Shown here in pieces: positions 1 through 9,477 of a stretch of 64,000 nucleotides of DNA (its first letter is position 1; each line of letters starts with the position of its first letter). This DNA comes from Lithodes maja (taxonomy: Eukaryota; Arthropoda; Malacostraca; Decapoda; Lithodidae): positions 139,001-203,000 of the forward strand of contig JBAKBP010001601.1 of NCBI GenBank assembly GCA_037953745.1, in the 5' to 3' direction. Under the pieces are notes generated by a model. That model had not been told where the DNA came from. It ran no database searches and saw only the letters and a list, made by a program, of their open reading frames with translations. Position numbers and translations under genes: made by a program.

Positions 1-612
1 CGCTGCAGTTTTTCATCAGAATCCGCCACCAATGCTGTGTCATCAGCGAACAGCAACTGATTCAACTCCCAATCTCTACCATTCTTTCCTACTAAACCTA
101 ATCCTCTTCCCATAGTTCTCCTTTTCACCTCCCTCACCACACCATCCATAAACATATTAAACAGCCATGGTGACATTACACAACCCTGTCGCAAACCTAC
201 CTTTACCTCAAACCATTCACTCAACTCACCATTTCCTACTCTCACACATGCTCTGCTCCCTTCATAAAAACTCTTAACTGCTTCTAACAAATTTCCTCCT
301 ATTTCATAAATCCTTAACACCTTCCACGTTGCTTCACGGTCCACACGATCATATGCTTTTTCCAAGTCCATAAAAGCCCAAAATATCTCCTTATGCTTCT
401 CTAAATACTTCTCGCATAACTGTCTTACTGCAAACATCTGATCCACGCACCCTCTTCCCCTCCTAAAACCGCACTGTTCTTCTCCTATTGCAACTTCCGT
501 ACACTTTATTATCCTCTCTATCAACACCCTGCCATACAGCTTTCCAACCACTGACAATAAACTAATACCTCTATAACTTGAACACTCCTGCCAATCTCCC
601 TTCCCCTTGTAC
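1..612 (-). pseudogene. LINE reverse transcriptase fragment, runs off the window edge
   Basis: The minus strand is open from about 612 to the left edge, roughly 200 codons without a stop, with no visible start. It shows reverse transcriptase landmarks in order: QCGFRRGRGCVDQ, then AFMDLEKAYDRVD (catalytic Asp of motif A), LRQGCVMSPWLF (motif B) and LLFADDTALVAD (catalytic F-A-D-D, motif C). This is the polymerase of a non-LTR retrotransposon. The N-terminal endonuclease is absent, so the copy is 5'-truncated where it meets the Penelope-like fragment at about 607. The 3' end lies outside the window. I cannot assign the clade firmly. Confidence 0.85.
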
Positions 613-838
613 AACGGCATGACACAGACTCGCCTTTCCCGTCGACTAACCCTCCACCTTCAATCTGGCGCTATAAAAGATCACTATCAAGCCCCCCACC
701 ATCTTGCCCTAACTCGCGCCGACCTAGACAAACAAACTACCATACTCGACAAAGAATCAGACCCCAGAAGACTAGCTATTTTAGAAGCTCTATATATCCA
801 AACGCTCAACCCCAGCATCAACAACCAAACACAATAGC
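607..838 (+). pseudogene. Canonical Penelope-like element, C-terminal tail of GIY-YIG region (part 1)
   Basis: This open frame of 76 codons contains RRLTLHLQSGAIKDHY, TTILDKESDPRRL and EALYIQTLNPSINNQ. That arrangement follows the GIY-YIG nuclease core at the C-terminus of canonical Penelope-like retroelements. The GIY-YIG core and the reverse transcriptase are missing, so this is a 5'-truncated remnant. The frame stops where the CR1-like LINE begins, and matching sequence resumes at about 3378. The family is recognised from motif pattern only; a database search would settle the clade. Confidence 0.7.
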
Positions 839-846
839 CTAGCCTA

Positions 847-3120
847 ATGCGTAAGGAAACAATTAGTGTGCTAGGAAATATCTTGGCTTCAAAGGATGAA
901 ATAGTCATGTGTGGGGACTTTAACTGCAAGGAAGTGAATTGGGAAGATCTTGAAGCCGGAGCAGGGGAGGAAAGTTGGGGCTATGAATTTTTAAGTATGG
1001 CCATGGAAAATTCTATATACCAACATGTAAAAGAGTCAACAAGAGTAAGGGGAAGTGATCAACCAGCTAGATTGGACCTTCTATTCACAAGAAGGGAGGA
1101 GGAGGTTCAAAGTATTCAGTACCTATGCCCACTAGGAAAAAGCGATCATGCAGTTTTAGACATAGACTTACTATTGAAGTATAATCTACCCAAGGGAAGG
1201 GAAAAGCACAAGGAAAATCACTGGATGTATTCCAGAACCGATTTCGAAGGACTACAGGATTTTTTCAAGTCACAAAATTGGGATCAGGTGTTATCTGAAA
1301 GTGAGGTAGACAAAAAACTCAAGGCATTCATGGAGATCTATGATACTGGTATAAAAACTTTTGTCCCTAAGTACGTTAATAAAAGGAAAAAAAGTAATCG
1401 CAAAGTATGGTTTAACCGCGAATGTAGGCAAGCACAGGAAGCAAAAAACAAAGCCTGGAAAAAGATGAGAAACTGGGATTCGGAAGATAACAGGCAAAAG
1501 TATAAAGAGGAGAGAAACAAATACACAGAAATGAGGAGGAGGTCAGAGGCAAACCATGAGAAAGGGATAGTGGAGAACTATGAAAAGAATCCAAAAATGT
1601 TTTTCAAGTTTGTAAACGGCAAAAGGAAGATAAAAGCCACGATCGTAAAGATTAAAAGTGGAAACAGAATCATAGAAGAGGATACAGAGATTGCGGAAGA
1701 ACTAAATAGAAATTTTGCATCAGTATTTACAAAAGAAGGAGAATTCATTGCACCAGAATCCAATGAGATAGGTACAGAGGAAATGCCGGAAGTCACATTT
1801 AACAGACCAGAGCTCATAGACAAATTGAGTAAGGTGGATCCAAACAAAGCCGCTGGACCGGACGGAGTATCAGGCTGGATTATTAAAGAAAATGCTAAGG
1901 AACTGAGTATACCGTTATATGACATAATGACCAAATCATTGGACACAGGGATAGTACCTACAGAATGGAAAAGAGCAAACATTATTCCTATATTTAAGGG
2001 AGGAAGCAGAGATAAACCACTGAACTATAGACCTGTATCACTATTGAGCATCCTCATGAAGATTCTGGAAGGATTAATAAGGGACAAATGGGTTAACTAC
2101 CTGGAATCCAAAAGATTAATTACTGACCGACAATTTGGATTCAGAGGAGGCAGATCATGTGTAAGCAACTTGTTGAGTTTTTACTCTAGAGTAATAGACA
2201 CAGTGGACAAGAGGGAAGGATGGGTAGACTGTGCCTACCTAGACTTTAAAAAGGCATTTGACAAAGTTCCACACAAGAGATTGCTGTGGAAATTAAAACA
2301 TGAGGGAAAAGTAGGAGACAAACTGCTGAAATGGATGGAGAGCTACCTTAGCGGAAGACAGATGAGAACAACAGTAAGGGGGAAATCGTCAAACTGGACT
2401 CAAATTACGAGTGGGGTACCACAAGGATCTGTCCTAGCCCCAATCATGTTTCTAATATTTGTAAATGACTTACCTGAGGGACTAACAAGCTACATGAGCA
2501 TGTTTGCGGACGATGCTAAACTGCTTAAAACGATCAGAACCCAGGAGGATTGCCTTGAGCTCCAAGCAGATTTGCAAAAGATCCATGAATGGAGCATCAA
2601 ATGGAATATGGAGTTCAATGCAGGGAAATGTAAGACTCTAGAAATGGGTAAAAGCAAGTACAGACCTAGAAAAGATTATAAACTAGGAAACGAAGTGATT
2701 CCCAAAGCAGAAAAAGAAAAAGACTTGGGGATAGAATTTAAGGATAACATGTCTCCAGAAAGCCACGTAAATAGGATGGTGAGAGAATCACTAGCACTAT
2801 TGGCAAATATCAGGATGTCTTTCAATTATCTTAATGAAAACACCATGAAACAAATAATAACGGCAATAATAAGACCCAGGATGGAATATGCATCTGTAGT
2901 GTGGTCCCCTCACATGAAGAAACATATCCACAAAATTGAGAGGGTACAGAGAGCAGCTACGAGGATGATCCCAGGTTTGGAAAATTTGGAGTACCAGGAG
3001 AGGCTCGAGAGATTGAATCTACCTACACTGGAACAGAGAAGGAAACGAGGACAGCAAATTCAGATACTGTATACAAATGTGTTAGAGGTATTGACAAAAT
3101 CGACCAAGAAAACTTCATAG
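847..3120 (+). CDS. LINE ORF2: partial endonuclease plus reverse transcriptase
   Basis: The 757-residue frame encodes the polyprotein that nicks target DNA and reverse-transcribes the element RNA. The exonuclease-endonuclease-phosphatase domain is partial: CGDFNCKEVNW lies near residue 22 and SDHAVL near residue 100. A basic linker follows. The reverse transcriptase occupies about residues 330-600, with AAGPDGVSGW, LDFKKAFDKVPH (motif A), SGVPQGSVLAPIMF (motif B) and MFADDAKLL (catalytic Asp pair near 555). The first ATG is arbitrary because the endonuclease N-terminus is missing. The frame ends early: coding similarity continues in another frame to about 3320, so a frameshift lies near 3072. 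The long undamaged frame suggests a fairly young copy. Motif style fits CR1; Jockey is the alternative. Confidence 0.85.
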   Translation: MRKETISVLGNILASKDEIVMCGDFNCKEVNWEDLEAGAGEESWGYEFLSMAMENSIYQHVKESTRVRGSDQPARLDLLFTRREEEVQSIQYLCPLGKSDHAVLDIDLLLKYNLPKGREKHKENHWMYSRTDFEGLQDFFKSQNWDQVLSESEVDKKLKAFMEIYDTGIKTFVPKYVNKRKKSNRKVWFNRECRQAQEAKNKAWKKMRNWDSEDNRQKYKEERNKYTEMRRRSEANHEKGIVENYEKNPKMFFKFVNGKRKIKATIVKIKSGNRIIEEDTEIAEELNRNFASVFTKEGEFIAPESNEIGTEEMPEVTFNRPELIDKLSKVDPNKAAGPDGVSGWIIKENAKELSIPLYDIMTKSLDTGIVPTEWKRANIIPIFKGGSRDKPLNYRPVSLLSILMKILEGLIRDKWVNYLESKRLITDRQFGFRGGRSCVSNLLSFYSRVIDTVDKREGWVDCAYLDFKKAFDKVPHKRLLWKLKHEGKVGDKLLKWMESYLSGRQMRTTVRGKSSNWTQITSGVPQGSVLAPIMFLIFVNDLPEGLTSYMSMFADDAKLLKTIRTQEDCLELQADLQKIHEWSIKWNMEFNAGKCKTLEMGKSKYRPRKDYKLGNEVIPKAEKEKDLGIEFKDNMSPESHVNRMVRESLALLANIRMSFNYLNENTMKQIITAIIRPRMEYASVVWSPHMKKHIHKIERVQRAATRMIPGLENLEYQERLERLNLPTLEQRRKRGQQIQILYTNVLEVLTKSTKKTS

Positions 3121-3320
3121 AGAGGGATAGAGGTGAGAGAACAAGAGGTCACGGCTACAAACTAAAAGTGCTTAATAGTAAATCTGATCTGAAAAGTAAA
3201 AGATTTCCTTCCAACTCGATTAGTGGGTGGAACAAATTGCCAGCCGAAGTTGTGTCTGCACCATCAGTGCATAGTTTCAAAGCACGGTATGACAAACATA
3301 TCTTAGGAGGCGGGAATTAA
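3073..3320 (+). pseudogene. Frameshifted C-terminus of the CR1-like ORF2
   Basis: After the frameshift near 3072 the third frame is open, with GIDKIDQENF and then SGWNKLPAEVV and VHSFKARYDKH, ending at TAA near 3320. The W-N-x-L-P followed by S-F-K pattern is the usual last segment of CR1/Jockey-type ORF2 proteins. One indel therefore separates this tail from the main frame. Confidence 0.7.
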
Positions 3321-3345
3321 CGAGCATGCTCACTCCCGCAAATAC

Positions 3346-3375
3346 AACTAGTGTAAGTACAACTAGTGTAAGTAC
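3346..3375 (+). repeat. Two 15-bp 3'-terminal repeats of the CR1-like LINE
   Basis: The unit AACTAGTGTAAGTAC occurs twice in direct tandem at the 3' end of the LINE. CR1 elements commonly end in a few copies of a short repeat instead of poly(A), which supports the assignment and marks the 3' boundary. Confidence 0.75.
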
Positions 3376-3377
3376 AA

Positions 3378-3600
3378 GACCTTCAAATTCTTCCTTCAGG
3401 CAAGCGCTACAGGCATACTGCCCTCGTTCCTCTCGCCCTGTGCCCCCCTCCCGTACCTTTCCGCGATCAGCACACTACTGACAACACCAACCAATCACAG
3501 CCACCCACAGCCAACAACCAACCACCGATAAGATTTAGTGCCCGTCTCGCGAATAGACTGCCTTCCACCAATGAACAGCCACCCCACACCCAGTAGCTCC
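3378..3600 (+). pseudogene. Canonical Penelope-like element, resumed tail (part 2)
   Basis: Directly after the CR1-like LINE the plus strand opens with LQILPSGKRYRH, the kind of sequence expected right after the PSINNQTQ segment that ends at 834. The frame then continues open, rich in Pro, Gln and Asn, to a stop near 3595. Joining is inferred from frame and motif continuity; it implies the LINE inserted into an existing Penelope-like element. Confidence 0.6.
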
Positions 3601-3677
3601 GCCCACCTACCTATTCTTGATCCTCGAATTTTGTATAAATATGTTGCTTTGTCCTTATTCTAATCATTACCTGCCCA

Positions 3678-3722
3678 TTCCCTGAAGATGCAAGATGTTT
3701 ACTTGTGAAACGTTGGATCCAC
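3678..3722 (+). ncRNA. Hammerhead-like core motif linked to the Penelope-like tail
   Basis: CTGAAGA at 3682-3688 matches the hammerhead CUGANGA box and GAAAC at 3707-3711 matches the GAAA box. Between them GCAAG can pair with CTTGT (one wobble) as stem II around a 7-nt loop. Penelope-like elements are known to carry minimal hammerhead ribozymes in their terminal regions, and this site lies about 300 bp after the GIY-YIG tail. Stems I and III were not resolved, so activity is unproven. Confidence 0.5.
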
Positions 3723-4623
3723 CATGAATTTTGCTAACCTGTTGTACCTCATCTCTGAACCCCAGAGGAAAATTGTTAGAAATATTGAAAGCTGTAACAA
3801 TAAAATACTGAATGCTGAAACTGCTGTTGCCTTTAACCTCGTCTGTTTAATTAAAATGCAAAACCTGCAAACCAAACAAACCAAAATTGGGACAAGGACA
3901 ATATAGAGTCAAATTAAATTATCAAAATCGCTATGTGGAAACAACGCTTACTAAAATGAAAATTATTAAATAAAAGAACACAATCCACCACATGGGGTGT
4001 ACATTACTACATGAGCAAGTTAATCTGTTTCCCAAGCAAACTAATCGCACATATAACAACGCACTATCGTCACGTTAAAGGAAGTAGTCAAGTTTGGGAA
4101 GTCCGGGACGTTCTGGCAAATTTTACTAAACTCTGCATGAATAAAGAAACTACATGTTAAATGTCAAAATATTATTTAAAATCAAATTTGCAACATGAGA
4201 AGACATTAACAATAGTACAAAATACAAATATTGATAAGATATCTATACTATTACAAAATAATATATAAAATACAGTACAGCACTCACTAACAATAGTGCT
4301 ATCGGGTAGGTACCTGTAAGCATAGCATGCCTCAAGTGACCCCTATCAATAACTACCCTACAAATAACCTACATTTATAGCACAAATAAATTAAGGAAAT
4401 CGCAAAAGTAAGCAATTGATACTATCGACAATGAATACATAATAATATAAAGACAAATAATTGCAAAATATGAAGTAACAACAGATTTAAACAAAGAGTA
4501 CTCTTTTAACAAGAACAATAAATTTAAAAAATCATCAATATTAATATTAATAATAGAAAAAGAAAAAGAAAAAGATAAACAATAAATACAGACAAAAAGT
4601 AAGCAGAGGTTATACAAGAAACT
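3723..4623. other. AT-rich spacer and probable 3' UTR of the Naiad-type element
   Basis: A 61-codon plus-strand frame (3724-3906) begins just after the hammerhead-like motif and might be a decayed N-terminal piece of the next Penelope-like copy, but its sequence is not diagnostic. The rest is AT-rich with short A/T-rich runs and no credible gene. The part next to 4624 is downstream of the minus-strand reverse transcriptase and may be its 3' UTR. Confidence 0.4.
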
Positions 4624-6402
4624 TCAAGTTAAAAATGCTTGATTAAAATTATTGATGTCAAATTTTAGAATACAGTCACAATAATTGACCCTAAAAAGAT
4701 TAAATTTATGGAACAATTTACTTGCCTCAAAACCTCTGTCCACTAAGAGTCTGTATAGTAACCTAGCTCTAGCCCAAAAGTCATCTACTTTAGTGCAGAT
4801 TTTACAAAATCTTATTAATTGGGAATAAAAACAATTATAAGTTATTTTACTATCGATATTACTACTAGGGAAAGGAAAGTTTATTACGTTAAAATTAAAA
4901 TCATCAACTTTGTGATATACTTTAAGTATGCACTGTTCATTAACAATCTCTATATTTATATCAAGAAAATTTTCAACTTTATAATTTAGGTTACATTGTG
5001 TGAGGAGAATAGAATTAGGGTAAATAAGTTTAGCAACTTGATTAAAATTTAACAAATTGCAAACAAGAATATCATCAATATATCTACTATTATTACTTAA
5101 CAGTTTAGCAAGTGCTAATTTTTCTGGAATTTTATTTTTCTTGCTACTGTCAACTAAGTCTTTTATATATTTAAATTCTAAAGCAAGCAAGAATAAGTCT
5201 GCAATTAAAGGGCTAGCATTTCCACCCATAGGAATTCCTAATATTTGTTTGAAAATGTACGGCCCGAATCTAACATAAGTATTGAAAAGGAGGAATTTAA
5301 GGGCATCTTTAAGTTTAGTTCTATCAAAATATACAGAACTAGTGGGAGTAGAGCTAAGTGATGCATTATTAAAATATGTATAAACATTTATGAAATAATT
5401 ACCATTCCCAACGAACCTGTCAAAGTGCAAATCTATAATAAAGCAAAGCTCTGAATATACTAAATCTAAAGGCAAATTGGTATACAAAGTTGAAAAGTCT
5501 AAGCTATGTACCGAGGTAACTTTCGGCATGGTATTTATTTTATCAATAACTTCTAACGAATTGTCAACACTCCAATAATAGTTAATGCCAGTTCTTCTCA
5601 TGATGGTATTACAATATCTTTTATGAGTACTTTTAATGTATTTTAAGCAATTTACGACTTGTTCTGATAGAGTTTTAGTGGTAGCAAATTTTGCTCCGGC
5701 AATAAAGCGATATTTATAAGGTCTTTTATGAAATTTAGGTAACATGTATAATTTTGCAATGCACTTGTTCTTATCAGAAAGTTTAATATCAAATATTATA
5801 TTTTTCTTGGTATGTTCATCGATTAAGTTATCAATATTCAGATTATTTTGAATTTCATAAACAGAATTACCGCAAATATTTTTACGTAATATGTTACCCT
5901 TAATACCTAATTCTTTTTTCATGTTTTCAAGATAAAATTTCTTACATGTGAAGCTATAATTATTGCTGGCTTTATCTACTGTAGTGATTACAAAATGTTT
6001 ATGTAAATTTATTAAATCAGCTTGAAGCTTATTATAATTATAGTCTATAAAATCTGAAAGATTAAATTCATTTTTAAGCGAGAAAATTTTATTTCTAATT
6101 AACTTAATTAATAATTTAGACCATGCTTCTAGTTCTCTCGCATCGCAGCACGCAATTTTTAACAATTTATCTTTTAATTTATTGACTGAAAAAACAATAT
6201 CTTTTAAAATTATGTCCCATGTTACTTTATTACTCCCTATTCTAAATTTAAACCCTTTACGACATAACTCCGCTAATTTGTCGTTTGCAAAATGTTTAAC
6301 TAGTTCTACATCACCTGTTAATATGTGACATATCGGACTATAAATGAACTTTGCTAGTGCATCACGTCTGCTAGCTGGCATATCCATGACTCTTTCACAC
6401 AC
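4624..6402 (-). CDS. Reverse transcriptase half of a Naiad-type Penelope-like element
   Basis: The 592-residue frame carries a Penelope-type reverse transcriptase, related to telomerase. Landmarks: YMLPKFHKRPYKYRFIAG near residues 220-240, SLDFSTLYTNLPLDLV (motif A) near 297, LGIPMGGNASPLIADLF (motif B) near 392, and RYIDDILV (catalytic Asp pair) near 439. The frame remains open upstream of 6402 to about 6470 and includes KCVCERV, a Cys-x-Cys before the polymerase. The listed left limit is a GTG and is not a real start. No internal stop is visible, so apart from the junction frameshift the copy looks intact. Confidence 0.85.
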   Translation of the reverse strand: MCERVMDMPASRRDALAKFIYSPICHILTGDVELVKHFANDKLAELCRKGFKFRIGSNKVTWDIILKDIVFSVNKLKDKLLKIACCDARELEAWSKLLIKLIRNKIFSLKNEFNLSDFIDYNYNKLQADLINLHKHFVITTVDKASNNYSFTCKKFYLENMKKELGIKGNILRKNICGNSVYEIQNNLNIDNLIDEHTKKNIIFDIKLSDKNKCIAKLYMLPKFHKRPYKYRFIAGAKFATTKTLSEQVVNCLKYIKSTHKRYCNTIMRRTGINYYWSVDNSLEVIDKINTMPKVTSVHSLDFSTLYTNLPLDLVYSELCFIIDLHFDRFVGNGNYFINVYTYFNNASLSSTPTSSVYFDRTKLKDALKFLLFNTYVRFGPYIFKQILGIPMGGNASPLIADLFLLALEFKYIKDLVDSSKKNKIPEKLALAKLLSNNSRYIDDILVCNLLNFNQVAKLIYPNSILLTQCNLNYKVENFLDINIEIVNEQCILKVYHKVDDFNFNVINFPFPSSNIDSKITYNCFYSQLIRFCKICTKVDDFWARARLLYRLLVDRGFEASKLFHKFNLFRVNYCDCILKFDINNFNQAFLT

Positions 6403-6443
6403 GCATTTATTATTATTGAAAATATCATTATCTGAAAGATTTT

Positions 6444-7544
6444 CTAAAACTTTATTATAATTACAAATAATAGATGAGGTCGTTCATATGAATACACTAT
6501 TAATGGTTTGAAATCTTTACAACTATCTGGTAACATGGACTTAACTTTCTTTGAATTAATAAGACTGTTAACATTAATTTTGTCTAAAATTTTAGAGGAA
6601 TAATTTAAAGTGGACATGACTTTATCTTTAATACGGTTATCTTTGGATTTCTTAGAATTAGCTCTAATATATCCCATAAAAGCAAAGACTATATTCTTAA
6701 ATTTATTTGTGAAATTATGTTTATTGTTTAGAATATTTTCTATAAAAGGAGCAAAACTTTTCTTTTGTAGGCCTTTCAATGAATCTTTTAATTTTTTAAT
6801 TCCGAAATTTTGATATAATGAATATAAATTATTAACAATAATTTTAATATCAGACCTGTTTTTCTTTTTATTAAATGTATTTAGTCTTCTATTACCGTGT
6901 CTACCAGGTCTTCTGTTTAAAACAGGGAAGTTAAAATATGGGTTATTAAAATAGTTTTTTAATAAATCTTTACACAAAATGTTGCCTACATTTTTTATTT
7001 GATTGTTAAGTCCAAATGGATAGATGGTCATTAATTTTCCAATCCAATCATTTTCTCTATCTAAAACATTTTGATTACTTTGAACAATTTCTATAATTTT
7101 GTATTTACAATCAAATTTAGTACAATCTGTGTTAAAATGCTTATATAGAAGAATCTTGGAGTCGATGCCGTTCTTAATTCCTGATCTATGCCCGTAGGCT
7201 CTTTCTCTTAAACATTGCTCCGTCTTTCCAACATATTGTATACCACATTTCTCACAAGTTATTAAATAGATAACATTCTTTACTTTACATGGAGATGTTA
7301 CATTAACAGAAGAATTTAAAAACAAAATTTTTGTATTGGTAATGTAACTTTTAAAAAATGTTTGATGTTCAAAATCAAATTCATTCACACAGAGTTTACA
7401 TTTACAGTTATCATCGAAAAGACGCCGGTTATTTTCATTATTATTTTTCATTTTTAAGTTTTTATAATTTTGCCGGGTGCGAGGGTACATAGAATTATTC
7501 TGACACATAGTCCGTGGCCGGTCCTGGTTCGTCAACGAGTACAA
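6444..7544 (-). CDS. GIY-YIG endonuclease half of a Naiad-type Penelope-like element
   Basis: This 366-residue frame should nick DNA during insertion. Near residue 50 CKCKLCVNE gives paired cysteines. The GIY-YIG core follows at about residues 90-165: VIYLITCEKCGIQYVGKT contains the first two signature strands plus an inserted C-x-x-C, then LRERAYGHR carries the expected catalytic arginine, and LDRENDWIGKL closes the domain. The rest is Lys/Asn-rich linker. There is no ATG at the left limit of the frame; it stays open into the TA tract, so the true start is unknown. The last dozen residues are out of frame; a single indel near 6465 would join it to the reverse transcriptase downstream. Confidence 0.8.
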   Translation of the reverse strand: MYSLTNQDRPRTMCQNNSMYPRTRQNYKNLKMKNNNENNRRLFDDNCKCKLCVNEFDFEHQTFFKSYITNTKILFLNSSVNVTSPCKVKNVIYLITCEKCGIQYVGKTEQCLRERAYGHRSGIKNGIDSKILLYKHFNTDCTKFDCKYKIIEIVQSNQNVLDRENDWIGKLMTIYPFGLNNQIKNVGNILCKDLLKNYFNNPYFNFPVLNRRPGRHGNRRLNTFNKKKNRSDIKIIVNNLYSLYQNFGIKKLKDSLKGLQKKSFAPFIENILNNKHNFTNKFKNIVFAFMGYIRANSKKSKDNRIKDKVMSTLNYSSKILDKINVNSLINSKKVKSMLPDSCKDFKPLIVYSYERPHLLFVIIIKF

Positions 7545-7555
7545 GTAAAGGAAGA

Positions 7556-7557
<2 letters not shown>

Positions 7558-7592
<35 letters not shown>

Positions 7593-7723
7593 TTATATTT
7601 GTTTTATATATATAAATACTGTATATGTACATTTAGAAATAGACTTTAAATTATATAAATATAAATATGTATATAAATATACAGTATATAAATATTTATA
7701 TATATGTATATATATATATATAC

Positions 7724-7762
<39 letters not shown>
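7558..7762. repeat. TA microsatellite tracts
   Basis: Runs of (TA)n at 7558-7590 and about 7698-7762 are separated by AT-rich sequence with ATAAATAT words. Small frames here (poly Tyr-Ile) are repeat artefacts. Confidence 0.9.
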
Positions 7763-7780
<18 letters not shown>

Positions 7781-8250
7781 TTCTATATTCCAACTACTCC
7801 CTCTCGGGCATAGGCTGATAGCCTTTTACACTCTACCGCTGAACACGGTGAGGCCCGTGAGGTCTTGCTCCAGTCTAGGGAGTGAGATATGCGAAGCTTC
7901 ACGGCTCGAAGCAATTCCATCTCTGAAGCTGCTCCGCCTCTGTGCTTCACAGTCTCATCCCCCAGGCTCGGACCCTCACTCTCAGAACGCCACCTATTGA
8001 GCAATTAACTCACTAGGCATTGCCCCCCTGTAGCATATTTTTGAATATGGGAATATTCATACAATGCTATTTAATCAGGGAACAATGAGGGTATTTATTT
8101 GGCATTTCGGTGTGCTGTGGTAATGCACTGATACTCTAGGTACAGCACAAATTCCATCCCAATAATATCTTCCCATTGACATATTGGGATTCGAACCCGG
8201 GTCCATTGGATTACCAGTCCAGTGGCAAGACCACTCCGCCACACCTCCCC
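7763..8250 (-). mobile_element. tRNA-derived SINE, copy 1
   Basis: Read on the minus strand, the element starts at 8250 with GGGGAGGTGTGGCGGAGTGG (A-box region), followed by a tRNA-like anticodon arm whose 7-nt loop CTGGTAA would read anticodon GGT (Thr-like) and a B box GGTTCGAATCC. A body of about 350 bp follows and it ends in a poly(A) run (T run at 7763-7782). The same sequence occurs at 42948-43507 in the opposite orientation. Internal promoter boxes, unrelated body and A-tail define a SINE moved by a LINE. The 98-codon frame inside is not a gene. Confidence 0.85.
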
Positions 8251-8276
8251 TGTATATATATACTGTATATATACAG

Positions 8277-8329
<53 letters not shown>

Positions 8330-8338
8330 GGAGAGAGA
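8251..8338. repeat. TA/GA microsatellite
   Basis: (TA)n with short interruptions followed by a GAGAGAG tract, directly beyond the head of SINE copy 1. Confidence 0.85.
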
Positions 8339-9477
8339 CTTAGTTTTGGATGCCTGATGTAAATATTAATGTAAATGATTGGTGTATGAATATATATTTA
8401 TATTATTTTATGAACGTTCCCTTCTCTTTTTTACAGTTTTTGAGGGTCCGGAGTTTGCCTGTCGGTCGAGGAAGTGCGTGTGCAGGCAGGCAGTTGTCAT
8501 ACATTTTTATTCTTTTATTTGTTTTTCAATAAAACAATAAAACATATTTTGTTTTGTTTTCAATTACCCATCTCACTACCTTATTTAATTTAATCTTGGC
8601 AAGAAAACAGATTATTAATAACAATGTTAAAAAATGCAACACAAAATAAATTGTTGCTATTCCAATAAAAATCTTGACAATATATACAAATTATAATCTT
8701 GCTTTTAAAAACTTTTTAGTAACGTATGCAAAAGAGATAAACATAGCAATCCTTTCAATGGTGGACATAATTACGTGATAAAATTAACATTGTCAATTTA
8801 AATTGTTTTGGATAAACCTAATAACACAAACACAGTGACTAGACATATTTCTATGAGGGGTGGACAATAAATTTCAATTCCCCAATATACACATTCATCA
8901 ATACTAATTACTTGATTATCAATGTAATCATGGTGTTTATCATCTCTATAGAAGAAGGTGAGGGCTACAATACTCCAATTTTCCTGTCGGTTTGGATAGA
9001 GAGTCATATTTAATGTTAATACAACATTCAATCTCTTTCAAAGGCTTGTAATTATCAATTATACCTGTTGGCCATAATTACCAATAATCAATAGGTGTCT
9101 GACATTCGCCATTTTCGCACAACATTCGTTGTTTTCGCAATCGGATCGTCCTACATTGGTAGGACAGTCGCCCTGCAAACGCTACTGTTGCCATCATCGA
9201 TCACCACATTCACCATGATTCGCCATCAAACTTCGACATCATTCGACATTGTCGCTTAAATAGTCGCCACAATCGCACTTTGAGCGTACTTCTGTCGCAC
9301 TGCTATCGCCATAATTCACCTTGTTATACTTCATTCGCTTCTCAATTCGCCGATTCGTTGCGAATTTTGGGACATTATAAAAAACACGGTCGCACGGCAT
9401 TCGCCATCGAAAAATTGCACAGTGGGATACCCCATTTAGACGTAATGGTTGATGCAAATACCTGAGCCTCTAACTCT
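8339..9477. other. Stretch without a recognisable gene
   Basis: AT-rich sequence; frames of up to 77 codons are unrecognised and show no family motifs. From about 9095 to 9440 the words ATTCGCC, GTCGC and TTCGCA recur at irregular spacing, giving a quasi-repetitive CpG-containing patch. Confidence 0.5.

Larger units (their letters stand above)
839..3377 (+). mobile_element. CR1-like LINE, 5'-truncated, inserted in a Penelope-like element
   Basis: The element begins inside the endonuclease domain, so it is 5'-truncated as LINEs usually are. It ends in two copies of a 15-bp repeat, a CR1-style 3' terminus. The left flank carries the GIY-YIG tail of a Penelope-like element and the right flank continues that frame. 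A shared ACAA at both junctions may be a short target duplication. Confidence 0.8.
4624..7544 (-). mobile_element. Penelope-like retroelement with N-terminal GIY-YIG (Naiad-type)
   Basis: Two adjacent minus-strand frames form one coding unit in the order GIY-YIG endonuclease then reverse transcriptase. Canonical Penelope-like elements have the opposite order; permuted elements are described as the Naiad/Chlamys group. The halves are in different frames with about 40 bp between their stated ends, consistent with one indel. The upstream end abuts a (TA)n tract at about 7558. Length and domain content indicate a nearly complete element. Confidence 0.8.

Noticed and set aside
8170..8250. Functional tRNA gene
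   Set aside because: The tRNA-like head is followed directly by a SINE body and recurs at 42948; the arms are not a clean cloverleaf.
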